In this document: positions 43,903-49,870 of the stretch, piece after piece
Layout: each line of letters begins with the position of its first letter
How positions within the stretch are numbered: position 1 is the stretch's first letter
Assembly (NCBI GenBank): GCA_025965195.1
Contig: JAOPXK010000077.1
Coordinates: 1-49,870, forward strand
Direction: 5' to 3'
DNA from: Marmoricola sp.
Lineage (GTDB): Bacteria > Actinomycetota > Actinomycetes > Propionibacteriales > Nocardioidaceae
Length of the DNA: 49,870 nt
Program-made: the position numbers and the translations under genes
The notes under the pieces: model-generated
The model's database searches: none
What the model was told of the DNA's origin: nothing
Seen by the model: the letters and a program-made list of their open reading frames with translations, nothing else

Positions 43903-43956
43903 GTTCTTGACGGCTTCCTTACGCAGGACCGACCGTTCTTGACGGCTTTCTTACGC
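43903..43956 (-). promoter_or_regulatory. Tandem direct repeats, KdpE operator candidate
   Basis: Two 22-bp blocks (43903-43924 and 43935-43956) differ at one base and start exactly 32 bp apart, about three helical turns. Read on the minus strand, each contains GTAAGGA or GTAAGAA and then GTCAAGA 11 bp later. This is the half-site spacing used by OmpR-family regulators. The repeats lie 38-91 bp before the operon's first ATG, and the operon itself encodes such a regulator. The rest of the 292-bp gap (43866-44157) holds nothing I can name. Confidence 0.6.
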
Positions 43957-44157
43957 CGGCGGGCAGGAAGCTGCGGACGACGGACGTCCCGGCCGTCGTC
44001 GAACCCGTGCCCCCACGAAGAGCGTGTCGTTCGTGGTGCACGGGCGCGAGTCTGGCAGCGGCCCCAGACACCAAGCGGAGCTGGAGAAACAGCGTGCTGC
44101 CTGCCCCACCCTCCCATGCGCGTCAGCTGGAGAACACCCTCCGGACTTCGAGCACGG

Positions 44158-46059
44158 CTACCTCGAGGCGCGCTGCTCGGCGAGACCCCTGTCACGAGCG
44201 GTCTTGATCGCGGCCGTCAGCGAGACCACGTCATAGGCGCCGTAGTGCCGCCGGCCGTTGATGAAGAACGTCGGCGTGCCCGAGACCCCGCTGAGATCCG
44301 CCGACTCCACATCGCACGCGACCCGTGCCGCGTGGGCGTGCGTGGAGAGGTCCTGATGGAAGCGGTCGCGGTCCAGGCCGAGCTCGTCGGCGTACCCCAG
44401 GAGATCCTTGACCGAGAGCCGCTCCTGCCTGGTCAGCAAGAGATCGTGCATCGGCCAGAAGGCACCCTGTGCGCCCGCGGCTTCAGAAGCTTCTGCGGCC
44501 AGCTGCGCCTGAGGGTGTACGTCGGTCAGGGGCAGGTGTCGCCACACGAAGGTCAGGTCCTTGTCGCTCGCCAGCTCGGCCCTGGCTGCGCTCTCCGCGA
44601 TGCCGCAGTAGGGGCACTCGAAGTCGCCGTACTCCAGCAACGTGACACGGGCTGCGTCGGCGCCGCGGACGTGGTCACGGTCGAGGTCGACCGCAAGCGC
44701 AAGGTCGACGAGCTCTTCGGTCCGGCCGAGCAGGGCCCGGGCCCGTCGCTCAGGGGAGAGCATCGAGGTCGACCGGAAGATGATTGCGGTGAGTCCCACG
44801 GACAGCAGCACCGCGACCATCACCCCGAACTTCGCCTCTGCCAGCTCCGGCCCGTTGAAGGCGAGCGCAGCGATCAGCAACGAGACGGTGAAGCCGGTCC
44901 CGGCGATCGTGCCGCTGCCCGCAACCGCCATCCACCCGATCGGTGGCCGGATCCGGCCACCGCTGATGCGAGTGATCAGCCAGCTGGTGCCGAAGATCGC
45001 GACGGGCTTCCCGACGACGTACCCGGCCACGATTCCGAGCGTGACCGGCGACGTCACTGCGTCGGAGATGAAGCCGGAGCTGATCGCAAACCCGGCGTTC
45101 GCCAAGGCGAAGAGCGGCACGATGACGAAGCTGGACCACGGGTGATAGACGTGCTGGAGCCGTGCATTCGGAGACAGCGTCGCCCGCAGTCCCACCGACG
45201 CGCTCTGGGCCAGCTCGGCAGTCGGCTGCTCCCGGAAGCTCCGGAACAGGCCGGTCGCCTGCTCGAGGGTGGAACGCGACGGCGAGTACGCCGAGCCGGT
45301 GAGACCGATCGCCAGGCCGGCGACGACCGGGTCGATCCCGCTGTCCAGCAGCGCCGCCCAGATGATCACACCCATCAGCAGGTACACCATCGGCCGGTCG
45401 ACGCCGAGCCTGAGCGCCGCGACGAGGATCACGAAGACAACCACGGCGAGCGCGACCGGCCCCCACGAGATCGGCCCGCTGTAGGCCGTCGCGATCACCA
45501 CGAGTGCCACCAGGTCGTCGACGACGAACATCGTGAGCAGGAAGACCCGGACCCGGTCGCTGACCCCCGGGCCCAGGAGCGCGAGGAATCCGAGCGCGAG
45601 GGCGGTATCCGTCGACATCGCGGTGCCCCAGCCGTCCGCGCCCGCCGTACCCCGGTTCACCACGAGGTAGATCGCGACGGGCACCAGCATGCCGAGAAGA
45701 CCACCGGCCAGCGGCAGGATGAAGCGCTTGCGGTCCCGGAGCTCGCCCAGGTCGAGCTCGCGGCGTGCCTCGAGCCCGATGACGAGGAAGAAGAACGTCA
45801 TCAGTCCGCTGTTGATCCAGGTCTGCAGGTCGCGGGTGATGCCGTGGCTCCCGAGCCGGATCGAGAACGAGGTTCGCCACACCGACTCATAAGAGTCGAT
45901 CGAGACGTTCGACCAGACCAGCGCGGCGAGGATCGCGGTCACCAGCACACCGGCGCTCGCCGCCTCGGTCCGCAGGAAGGACCGCAGTGGGGCAGCCACC
46001 TGCCTGGACGCCCACTCCGTCTGCCCGACACTCGGGGACGTGCCAGAGGAGTCGGTCAT
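44158..46059 (-). CDS. nhaA: NhaA Na+/H+ antiporter fused to a DsbA-like thioredoxin domain
   Basis: A 633-residue fusion. Residues 1 to about 430 form an NhaA antiporter: FFFLVIGLEARREL, MSTDTALALGFLALLG, the transport-site Asp pair in FVVDDLVAL, and GTGFTVSLLIAALAF. The last 170 residues form a DsbA-like thiol oxidoreductase with the redox motif FECPYCGI and the cis-Pro loop SGTPTFFING. Such fusions are known in actinobacteria; why the two are joined is unclear. A strong terminator upstream (46153-46188) separates it from the tRNA gene. Confidence 0.9.
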   Translation of the reverse strand: MTDSSGTSPSVGQTEWASRQVAAPLRSFLRTEAASAGVLVTAILAALVWSNVSIDSYESVWRTSFSIRLGSHGITRDLQTWINSGLMTFFFLVIGLEARRELDLGELRDRKRFILPLAGGLLGMLVPVAIYLVVNRGTAGADGWGTAMSTDTALALGFLALLGPGVSDRVRVFLLTMFVVDDLVALVVIATAYSGPISWGPVALAVVVFVILVAALRLGVDRPMVYLLMGVIIWAALLDSGIDPVVAGLAIGLTGSAYSPSRSTLEQATGLFRSFREQPTAELAQSASVGLRATLSPNARLQHVYHPWSSFVIVPLFALANAGFAISSGFISDAVTSPVTLGIVAGYVVGKPVAIFGTSWLITRISGGRIRPPIGWMAVAGSGTIAGTGFTVSLLIAALAFNGPELAEAKFGVMVAVLLSVGLTAIIFRSTSMLSPERRARALLGRTEELVDLALAVDLDRDHVRGADAARVTLLEYGDFECPYCGIAESAARAELASDKDLTFVWRHLPLTDVHPQAQLAAEASEAAGAQGAFWPMHDLLLTRQERLSVKDLLGYADELGLDRDRFHQDLSTHAHAARVACDVESADLSGVSGTPTFFINGRRHYGAYDVVSLTAAIKTARDRGLAEQRASR

Positions 46060-46152
46060 GTCACCGCCAACGTCGCAGGGTCAGGCAATCATCCTCTGGG
46101 CGCCGGACGTGACGGTCAAGGACGGCCCGGGGCAGGTCAGCGTGCCGAAGCC

Positions 46153-46188
46153 GAAACGCCCCGAACCAGACGAGATTCGGGGCGTTTC
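46153..46188 (-). terminator. Terminator hairpin after tRNA-Ser
   Basis: GAAACGCCCCGAA and TTCGGGGCGTTTC form a perfect 13-bp stem with a 10-base loop. It starts 3 bp beyond the encoded CCA end of the tRNA on the minus strand and should end that transcript. Being symmetric, it could also work on the plus strand. Confidence 0.85.
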
Positions 46189-46191
46189 AGA

Positions 46192-46279
46192 TGGCGGTGG
46201 CGGTGGGATTTGAACCCACGGAGGCTTTCACCTCACACGCTTTCGAGGCGTGCTCCTTCGGCCGCTCGGACACGCCACC
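46192..46279 (-). tRNA. tRNA-Ser (CGA)
   Basis: The minus strand folds into a serine tRNA. The acceptor pair is GGTGGCG/CGCCACC. The D arm follows TGTCCGAGCGG. The anticodon stem CACGC/GCGTG encloses loop CTCGAAA, with anticodon CGA. A long variable arm (TGAGGTGAAAGCCTC) and T arm GTGGGTTCAAATCCCAC complete it. The discriminator base is G and CCA is encoded. Confidence 0.95.
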
Positions 46280-46340
46280 GCGGAGAAATGTACTAGAGGT
46301 GATCCGGCACTCGAAATCGAGGTTTTCGCGAGCCCCTGCC

Positions 46341-46799
46341 TCAGCGGTGGCGGGAGAAGAACTCGTCGAGCAGAGCGGTCGACTCGTCGGCGAGGATGCC
46401 GCCGATCACCTCGGGACGATGGTTCAGCCGGCGGTCACGTACGACGTCCCAGAGCGACCCGGCCGCACCCGCCTTGTCGTCGTACGCCGCGAAGGCGACC
46501 CGGTCCACCCGGGCGAGGACGGAGGCGCCGGCGCACATCGTGCACGGCTCGAGCGTCACGACCAGGGTGCACCCGGCGAGCCGCCACTCGCCGACGGACG
46601 CCGCCGCGGCCCGGAGAGCAACGATCTCGGCGTGCCCGGTCGGGTCGCCGTCGCGCTCGCGCACGTTGAAGCCGGAGCCGATCACCTCGCCGGCGGCAGA
46701 GACGACGACCGCTCCGATCGGCACGTCACCGGCAGGAAGGGCGCGCTCGGCCTGTGCCAGGGCAGCCCGCATCGCGGGCTCCCACGTGGACGGGATCAC
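46341..46799 (-). CDS. tadA: tRNA adenosine(34) deaminase
   Basis: The 152-residue deaminase has the zinc and proton-shuttle motif GHAEI and the two Cys ligands in EPCTMCAGA, with VPIGAVVV upstream. These are diagnostic of TadA, which converts A34 to inosine in tRNA-Arg(ACG). Length is normal. Its ATG overlaps by 4 bp the stop of the upstream gene, whose family is named for this association. It sits 61 bp upstream (in tRNA orientation) of tRNA-Ser. Confidence 0.93.
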   Translation of the reverse strand: MIPSTWEPAMRAALAQAERALPAGDVPIGAVVVSAAGEVIGSGFNVRERDGDPTGHAEIVALRAAAASVGEWRLAGCTLVVTLEPCTMCAGASVLARVDRVAFAAYDDKAGAAGSLWDVVRDRRLNHRPEVIGGILADESTALLDEFFSRHR

Positions 46800-47290
46800 G
46801 CGTTCGAGAGACCGGCGAGGTCGTCGAACTTGGCGCCGAAGCCGACCTTGTTGGCGACCTCGCTGAGGATCTCCTCGGGATACAGGTCCAGGTCGTCGAG
46901 CAGCTCGCCCATGTCACGGGCGCTGAAGCCCATGTCGGAGACGATGCCCAGGTCACCGGCAGGGACCTGCTCGTCATCGTCGTCGACGGGCAGCCCGATG
47001 TGGTCGATCGCCGAACGGGCGAGAGTCCAGTCGGTCGCTGCGGACGCGTCGGAGAGCAGCACCTTGATCAGGGTTCCCTGCGCCCGGACGAACATCACGA
47101 AGTCCTCATCGATCGACAGCAGGGCCAGCGCGCCGTTCTCGCCCGGATAGCGCCGCAGCTCCTTGCCGATCGTCTCGACGGAGTCGAGCGCGGCTCCGGG
47201 AAGCTGCTGGACGTACCAGTCGTCCTCGTCGCGGTAGGCAACGACAGCCAGGTCGATGTCGCCGACCTCGGCATCAGTCATGTCGCCCAT
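46796..47290 (-). CDS. tRNA adenosine deaminase-associated protein
   Basis: The 164-residue acidic protein begins [26 protein letters not shown] and has a C-terminal segment [18 protein letters not shown]. It matches the TIGR03941-type family found directly before tadA across actinobacteria. No enzymatic motif is visible; a role with TadA is inferred only from conserved adjacency and the 4-bp overlap. Start is the first ATG; a second ATG three codons later is possible. It is divergent from upp. Confidence 0.85.
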   Translation of the reverse strand: MGDMTDAEVGDIDLAVVAYRDEDDWYVQQLPGAALDSVETIGKELRRYPGENGALALLSIDEDFVMFVRAQGTLIKVLLSDASAATDWTLARSAIDHIGLPVDDDDEQVPAGDLGIVSDMGFSARDMGELLDDLDLYPEEILSEVANKVGFGAKFDDLAGLSNA

Positions 47291-47425
47291 GTCGAACTCA
47301 CCTTCCTTGCTCGTCGTAGCACTGGCAACTTGATCGTGTCAGACGCATCCACCATGCACCACCGGTCTTTCGGCCAGTTCCTGCTCCGGTCCCGGGGGTC
47401 GCGCGGAGAGGCTAGCGTGTGCGCC

Positions 47426-48067
47426 ATGCGCGTTCACGTCGTCGACCACCCGCTGGTCTCGCACAAGCTGACCATCCTTCGCGACCAGAACACCGATTCG
47501 CCGACGTTCCGCAGGCTTGCGGACGAGCTCGTCACGCTGCTCGCCTACGAGGCCACCCGCGACGTCCGCGTCGAGCCGGTCCAGGTCACCACCCCGGTCG
47601 GCCCGGCCGAAGGGGTCACCCTGGCGGCGCCCAAGCCGCTGGTCGTGCCCATCCTTCGAGCCGGCCTCGGGATGCTCGACGGGATGATGCGGCTGCTGCC
47701 GACGGCCGAGGTCGGCTTCCTCGGTATGGTCCGCAACGAGGACACCCTCGAGGCCTCGACGTACGCCGAGCGGCTGCCGGCGGACCTCTCCGGACGCCAG
47801 TGCTACGTGCTGGACCCGATGCTCGCCACGGGCGGAACCCTGGCTGCCGCGATCCGGTTCCTGACCGATCGGGGCGCCGACCACATCACCGCGATCTGCC
47901 TGCTCACCGCGCCCGAAGGTTGCGCCAACCTCGAAGCGGGGCTGGCCGGGCTGGACGTGCCGGTGACGGTCGTGACCGCTGCGATGGACGAGAGGCTGAA
48001 CGAGAAGGGCTACATCGTGCCCGGTCTCGGGGACGCGGGCGATCGGTTGTACGGCGTCGCGCAGTAG
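47426..48067 (+). CDS. upp: Uracil phosphoribosyltransferase
   Basis: The 213-residue enzyme has the PRPP-binding loop [11 protein letters not shown], the N-terminal [16 protein letters not shown], and the uracil-site tail [19 protein letters not shown]. All are diagnostic of Upp. It converts uracil and PRPP to UMP in pyrimidine salvage. Length is normal. It is transcribed alone and converges with pntB across a 63-bp gap almost filled by the 46-bp palindrome. Confidence 0.95.
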   Translation: MRVHVVDHPLVSHKLTILRDQNTDSPTFRRLADELVTLLAYEATRDVRVEPVQVTTPVGPAEGVTLAAPKPLVVPILRAGLGMLDGMMRLLPTAEVGFLGMVRNEDTLEASTYAERLPADLSGRQCYVLDPMLATGGTLAAAIRFLTDRGADHITAICLLTAPEGCANLEAGLAGLDVPVTVVTAAMDERLNEKGYIVPGLGDAGDRLYGVAQ

Positions 48068-48080
48068 GCCGCAAGAGTCA

Positions 48081-48126
48081 GTCGTGTGCTCGGGTGGCTG
48101 CCAGGGCGACCACCTGAGCACACGAC
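48081..48126. repeat. 46-bp palindrome, copy 2
   Basis: Arms GTCGTGTGCTCGGGTGG and CCACCTGAGCACACGAC form a 17-bp stem with one G-U-type mismatch and a 12-base loop. It lies between the convergent upp and pntB stops. It matches copy 1 at 8494-8539 at 40 of 46 positions and is the better-formed hairpin. Confidence 0.75.
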
Positions 48127-48130
48127 CGAG

Positions 48131-49525
48131 TCAGAGAGCCTTGACCGCGTTGAGCAGCTTGCCGAGGGAGTCCTTGGCGTCGCCGAAGAGCAGCGTCGTG
48201 GTGGGCTCGAAGAGCAGCTCGTTCTCGATGCCGGCGAAACCGGGTCGCATCGAGCGCTTCATGAAGACAACCTGCTTCGCCTCGTCGGCGTTGAGGATCG
48301 GCATGCCGTAGATCGGCGCACCGGGCGTCGTCTTCGCGGCCGGGTTCACCACATCGTTCGCGCCCACGACGAGGACGACGTCGGTGTGCTTGAACTCGCT
48401 GTTGATCTCGTCCATCTCCTTGAGCTGCTCATAGGGAACCTGAGCCTCGGCGAGGAGGACGTTCATGTGTCCGGGCATCCGACCGGCGACCGGGTGGATC
48501 GCGTAGTCGACCTCGGTCCCGCGGGCCTGCAGCACCTCGACGAGCTCGCGCAAGGTGTGCTGTGCCTGGGCGACCGCGAGGCCGTACCCGGGAACGATGA
48601 TCACCTTCTCGGCGTACCCGAGCAGGATCGCGACGTCCTCCGGTCCGGCCGACTTCACCGGGCGATCGGAGGCCACGCCGGCGCCGAGCGTGGAGCCGCC
48701 CTTCAACGCACCGAACAGGATGTTGGCGACCGAGCGGCCCATGGCGTTCGCCATCAGCAGGGTCAGGAACGTACCCGAGGCGCCGACGAGCGTGCCCGCA
48801 ACGAGGAGCACGGTGTTGCCGAGGACATAGCCGCCCGCTGCCACGGTCAGCCCGGTGAAGGCGTTGAGGAGCGAGATCACGATCGGTACGTCGGCACCAC
48901 CGACCGGGAGCACCAGCAGCAGGCCGAAGACCAGGCCGAGCAGACCCAGCACGATGCCGATCCACATGTGCGGTGAGTTCACCAGCATCACGGAGAGAAT
49001 GACTGCCACCACCGCCGTACCGCCGAACGCGACGGGCAGGCCGGGGAAGATGACCGGACGTGAGGTCATCAGCTCCTGGAGCTTGGCGAAGGTGACGATC
49101 GAGCCGGCGAACGACACCGACCCGACGACGATCGTGAACGCGGTTGCCGCGAGCGTGAACCAGGGAGCGTCCCCGCCGACTGAGACGATCTCGTGCAGCT
49201 CGAGGAGAGCGACCAGTGCGGCAGCGCCACCACCGACGCCGTTGAACAGCGCCACCATCTGCGGCATCTGGGTCATCTGCACCCGCTGGGCGCCGAAGAC
49301 GCCACCGGCGGTGCCGATCGCGATCGCGATCAGGATAAGCGGCACGTGGTGCAGGTGCTCGACGCCGTTCGGCTTGTAGATGAACGGCACCACGCAGGCG
49401 ACGACCGCGCCGGCCGCGCCGATCAGGTTGCCGGTACGGGCGGTCTTCGGGCCGGAGAGCCCCTTCAGCGCGAGGATGAAGCAGACCGCGCAGAGCAGAT
49501 AGACGAGCTGGACCCAGGTAGGCAT
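48131..49525 (-). CDS. pntB: NAD(P) transhydrogenase subunit beta
   Basis: A 464-residue protein. The N-terminal two thirds carry about nine membrane helices. The C-terminal NADP(H)-binding domain has IVPGYGLAVAQAQH, HPVAGRMPGHMNVLLAEAQVPY, DVVLVVGANDVVNPAA and a late GDAKDSL. These are classic PntB motifs. With the alpha parts it couples hydride transfer between NAD(H) and NADP(H) to proton movement. Its start overlaps the stop of pntAb by one base. Confidence 0.95.
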   Translation of the reverse strand: MPTWVQLVYLLCAVCFILALKGLSGPKTARTGNLIGAAGAVVACVVPFIYKPNGVEHLHHVPLILIAIAIGTAGGVFGAQRVQMTQMPQMVALFNGVGGGAAALVALLELHEIVSVGGDAPWFTLAATAFTIVVGSVSFAGSIVTFAKLQELMTSRPVIFPGLPVAFGGTAVVAVILSVMLVNSPHMWIGIVLGLLGLVFGLLLVLPVGGADVPIVISLLNAFTGLTVAAGGYVLGNTVLLVAGTLVGASGTFLTLLMANAMGRSVANILFGALKGGSTLGAGVASDRPVKSAGPEDVAILLGYAEKVIIVPGYGLAVAQAQHTLRELVEVLQARGTEVDYAIHPVAGRMPGHMNVLLAEAQVPYEQLKEMDEINSEFKHTDVVLVVGANDVVNPAAKTTPGAPIYGMPILNADEAKQVVFMKRSMRPGFAGIENELLFEPTTTLLFGDAKDSLGKLLNAVKAL

Positions 49526-49836
49526 CAGTTGCTCGCCTCCGGCTTCTTGGGGGCGGGCTTCCTGCGGGTGAACATCTGCAGCATCCGGTCAGTGACCACG
49601 AAGCCGCCGACCATGTTCACGCTCGCGAGCACGATGGCGACCAGGCCGACGATCACGGCGAGGGTGTTGTCCGTCGTACCGGTCACGAGGATCGCGCCGA
49701 GCAGGATGATCCCGTGGATCGCGTTCGCGCCGGACATCAGCGGGGTGTGCAGCGTCGAGGAGACCTTGGAGATCACCTCGATGCCGACGAACACGCTCAG
49801 CACGAAGATCGTCAGCCAGACGACTGCCACGCTCAT
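49525..49836 (-). CDS. pntAb: NAD(P) transhydrogenase subunit alpha, membrane part
   Basis: The 103-residue membrane protein has three to four helices, with FVGIEVISKVSSTLHTPLMSGANAIHGI, the family signature, followed by NMVGGFVVTDRMLQMF. It is the separately encoded C-terminal part of the alpha subunit, as in Rhodospirillum-type split transhydrogenases. Its ATG overlaps the upstream stop (ATGA), and pntB follows directly. Confidence 0.95.
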   Translation of the reverse strand: MSVAVVWLTIFVLSVFVGIEVISKVSSTLHTPLMSGANAIHGIILLGAILVTGTTDNTLAVIVGLVAIVLASVNMVGGFVVTDRMLQMFTRRKPAPKKPEASN

Positions 49837-49870
49837 TCAGGGCCTCCGTCTTCGTTGGGCAGCACGCCGT
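49833..49870 (-). CDS. pntAa: NAD(P) transhydrogenase subunit alpha, NAD-binding part (C-terminal end only)
   Basis: Only the last 11 codons are in the window, reading GVLPNEDGGPE and a TGA that overlaps the pntAb ATG. The identity is inferred from the conserved order pntAa-pntAb-pntB and the ATGA junction; the visible residues are too few to identify it alone. Confidence 0.65.
   Translation of the reverse strand, partial: GVLPNEDGGPE

Noticed and set aside
43876-46296. An 806-codon open frame on the plus strand opposite nhaA
   Set aside because: It is antisense to a clear NhaA-DsbA gene and its product is charged, low-complexity sequence with no fold. Long antisense frames are expected at this GC content.

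Overview
The window is about 49.9 kb of very GC-rich, gene-dense DNA. It looks like the chromosome of an actinobacterium, most likely a Nocardioides-type member of the Propionibacteriales. The lineage is inferred from gene families: mycothiol-linked DinB/MDMPI proteins, an mprA-mprB-pepD operon, an AccD3-type carboxyltransferase fusion, class II HelD, a TadA-associated protein, and a proton-translocating transhydrogenase with a split alpha subunit. No phage, IS element, integrase or CRISPR array was seen. The only mobile-associated trace is the tail of a 13E12/DUF222-type HNH protein at the left edge.

Layout. 1-8485: accessory metabolism (VOC protein, MDMPI-type protein, two SDRs, GNAT, epimerase, accD3) and a secreted beta-propeller-like protein. 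A KstR-type palindrome (6169-6182) precedes a 3-alpha-hydroxysteroid-dehydrogenase-like SDR. 8543-12174 (minus): a three-gene 2-oxoacid dehydrogenase operon (E1 alpha, E1 beta, E2), divergent from two tandem SRPBCC genes. 13.3-18.9 kb: a DMT exporter, a Cys-rich secreted protein, a Xi-class GST-like reductase, a secreted Ig-repeat protein and a Pat/HisC2 aminotransferase. 18.9-24.3 kb: an exporter, a DDAH-like hydrolase facing a GntR regulator across two matching operators, a holin-fold membrane protein, a VOC protein, and a sigma factor with a downstream MDMPI-type gene.

24.3-27.9 kb is the envelope-stress operon mprA-mprB-pepD with a CTCAG direct repeat in front. 27.9-31.7 kb (minus) is a compact chorismate cluster: a PhzE-like synthase/amidotransferase fusion, then pabA and pabB. 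Both the fusion and pabB carry the same short palindromic element, read in frame. 31.8-37.6 kb (minus) has a secreted protein, HelD, a lipoprotein and a MoxR-AAA/VWA pair. 37.7-39.3 kb is a secreted GH16 enzyme with an unusually structured leader. 39.5-43.9 kb (minus) looks like a potassium module: small membrane protein, APC/KimA-like permease, short KdpD-like kinase and KdpE-like regulator, behind tandem direct repeats. 44.2-46.1 kb is an NhaA-DsbA fusion. The right end holds tRNA-Ser(CGA), tadA with its partner gene, upp, and the pnt transhydrogenase operon, cut by the window edge.

Most genes are ordinary chromosomal genes. The most unusual signals are non-coding: the in-frame palindromic insertions, two copies of a 46-bp hairpin each between convergent genes, the GH16 leader, and several well-formed operators. 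All family assignments rest on reading motifs by eye; no database search was run.
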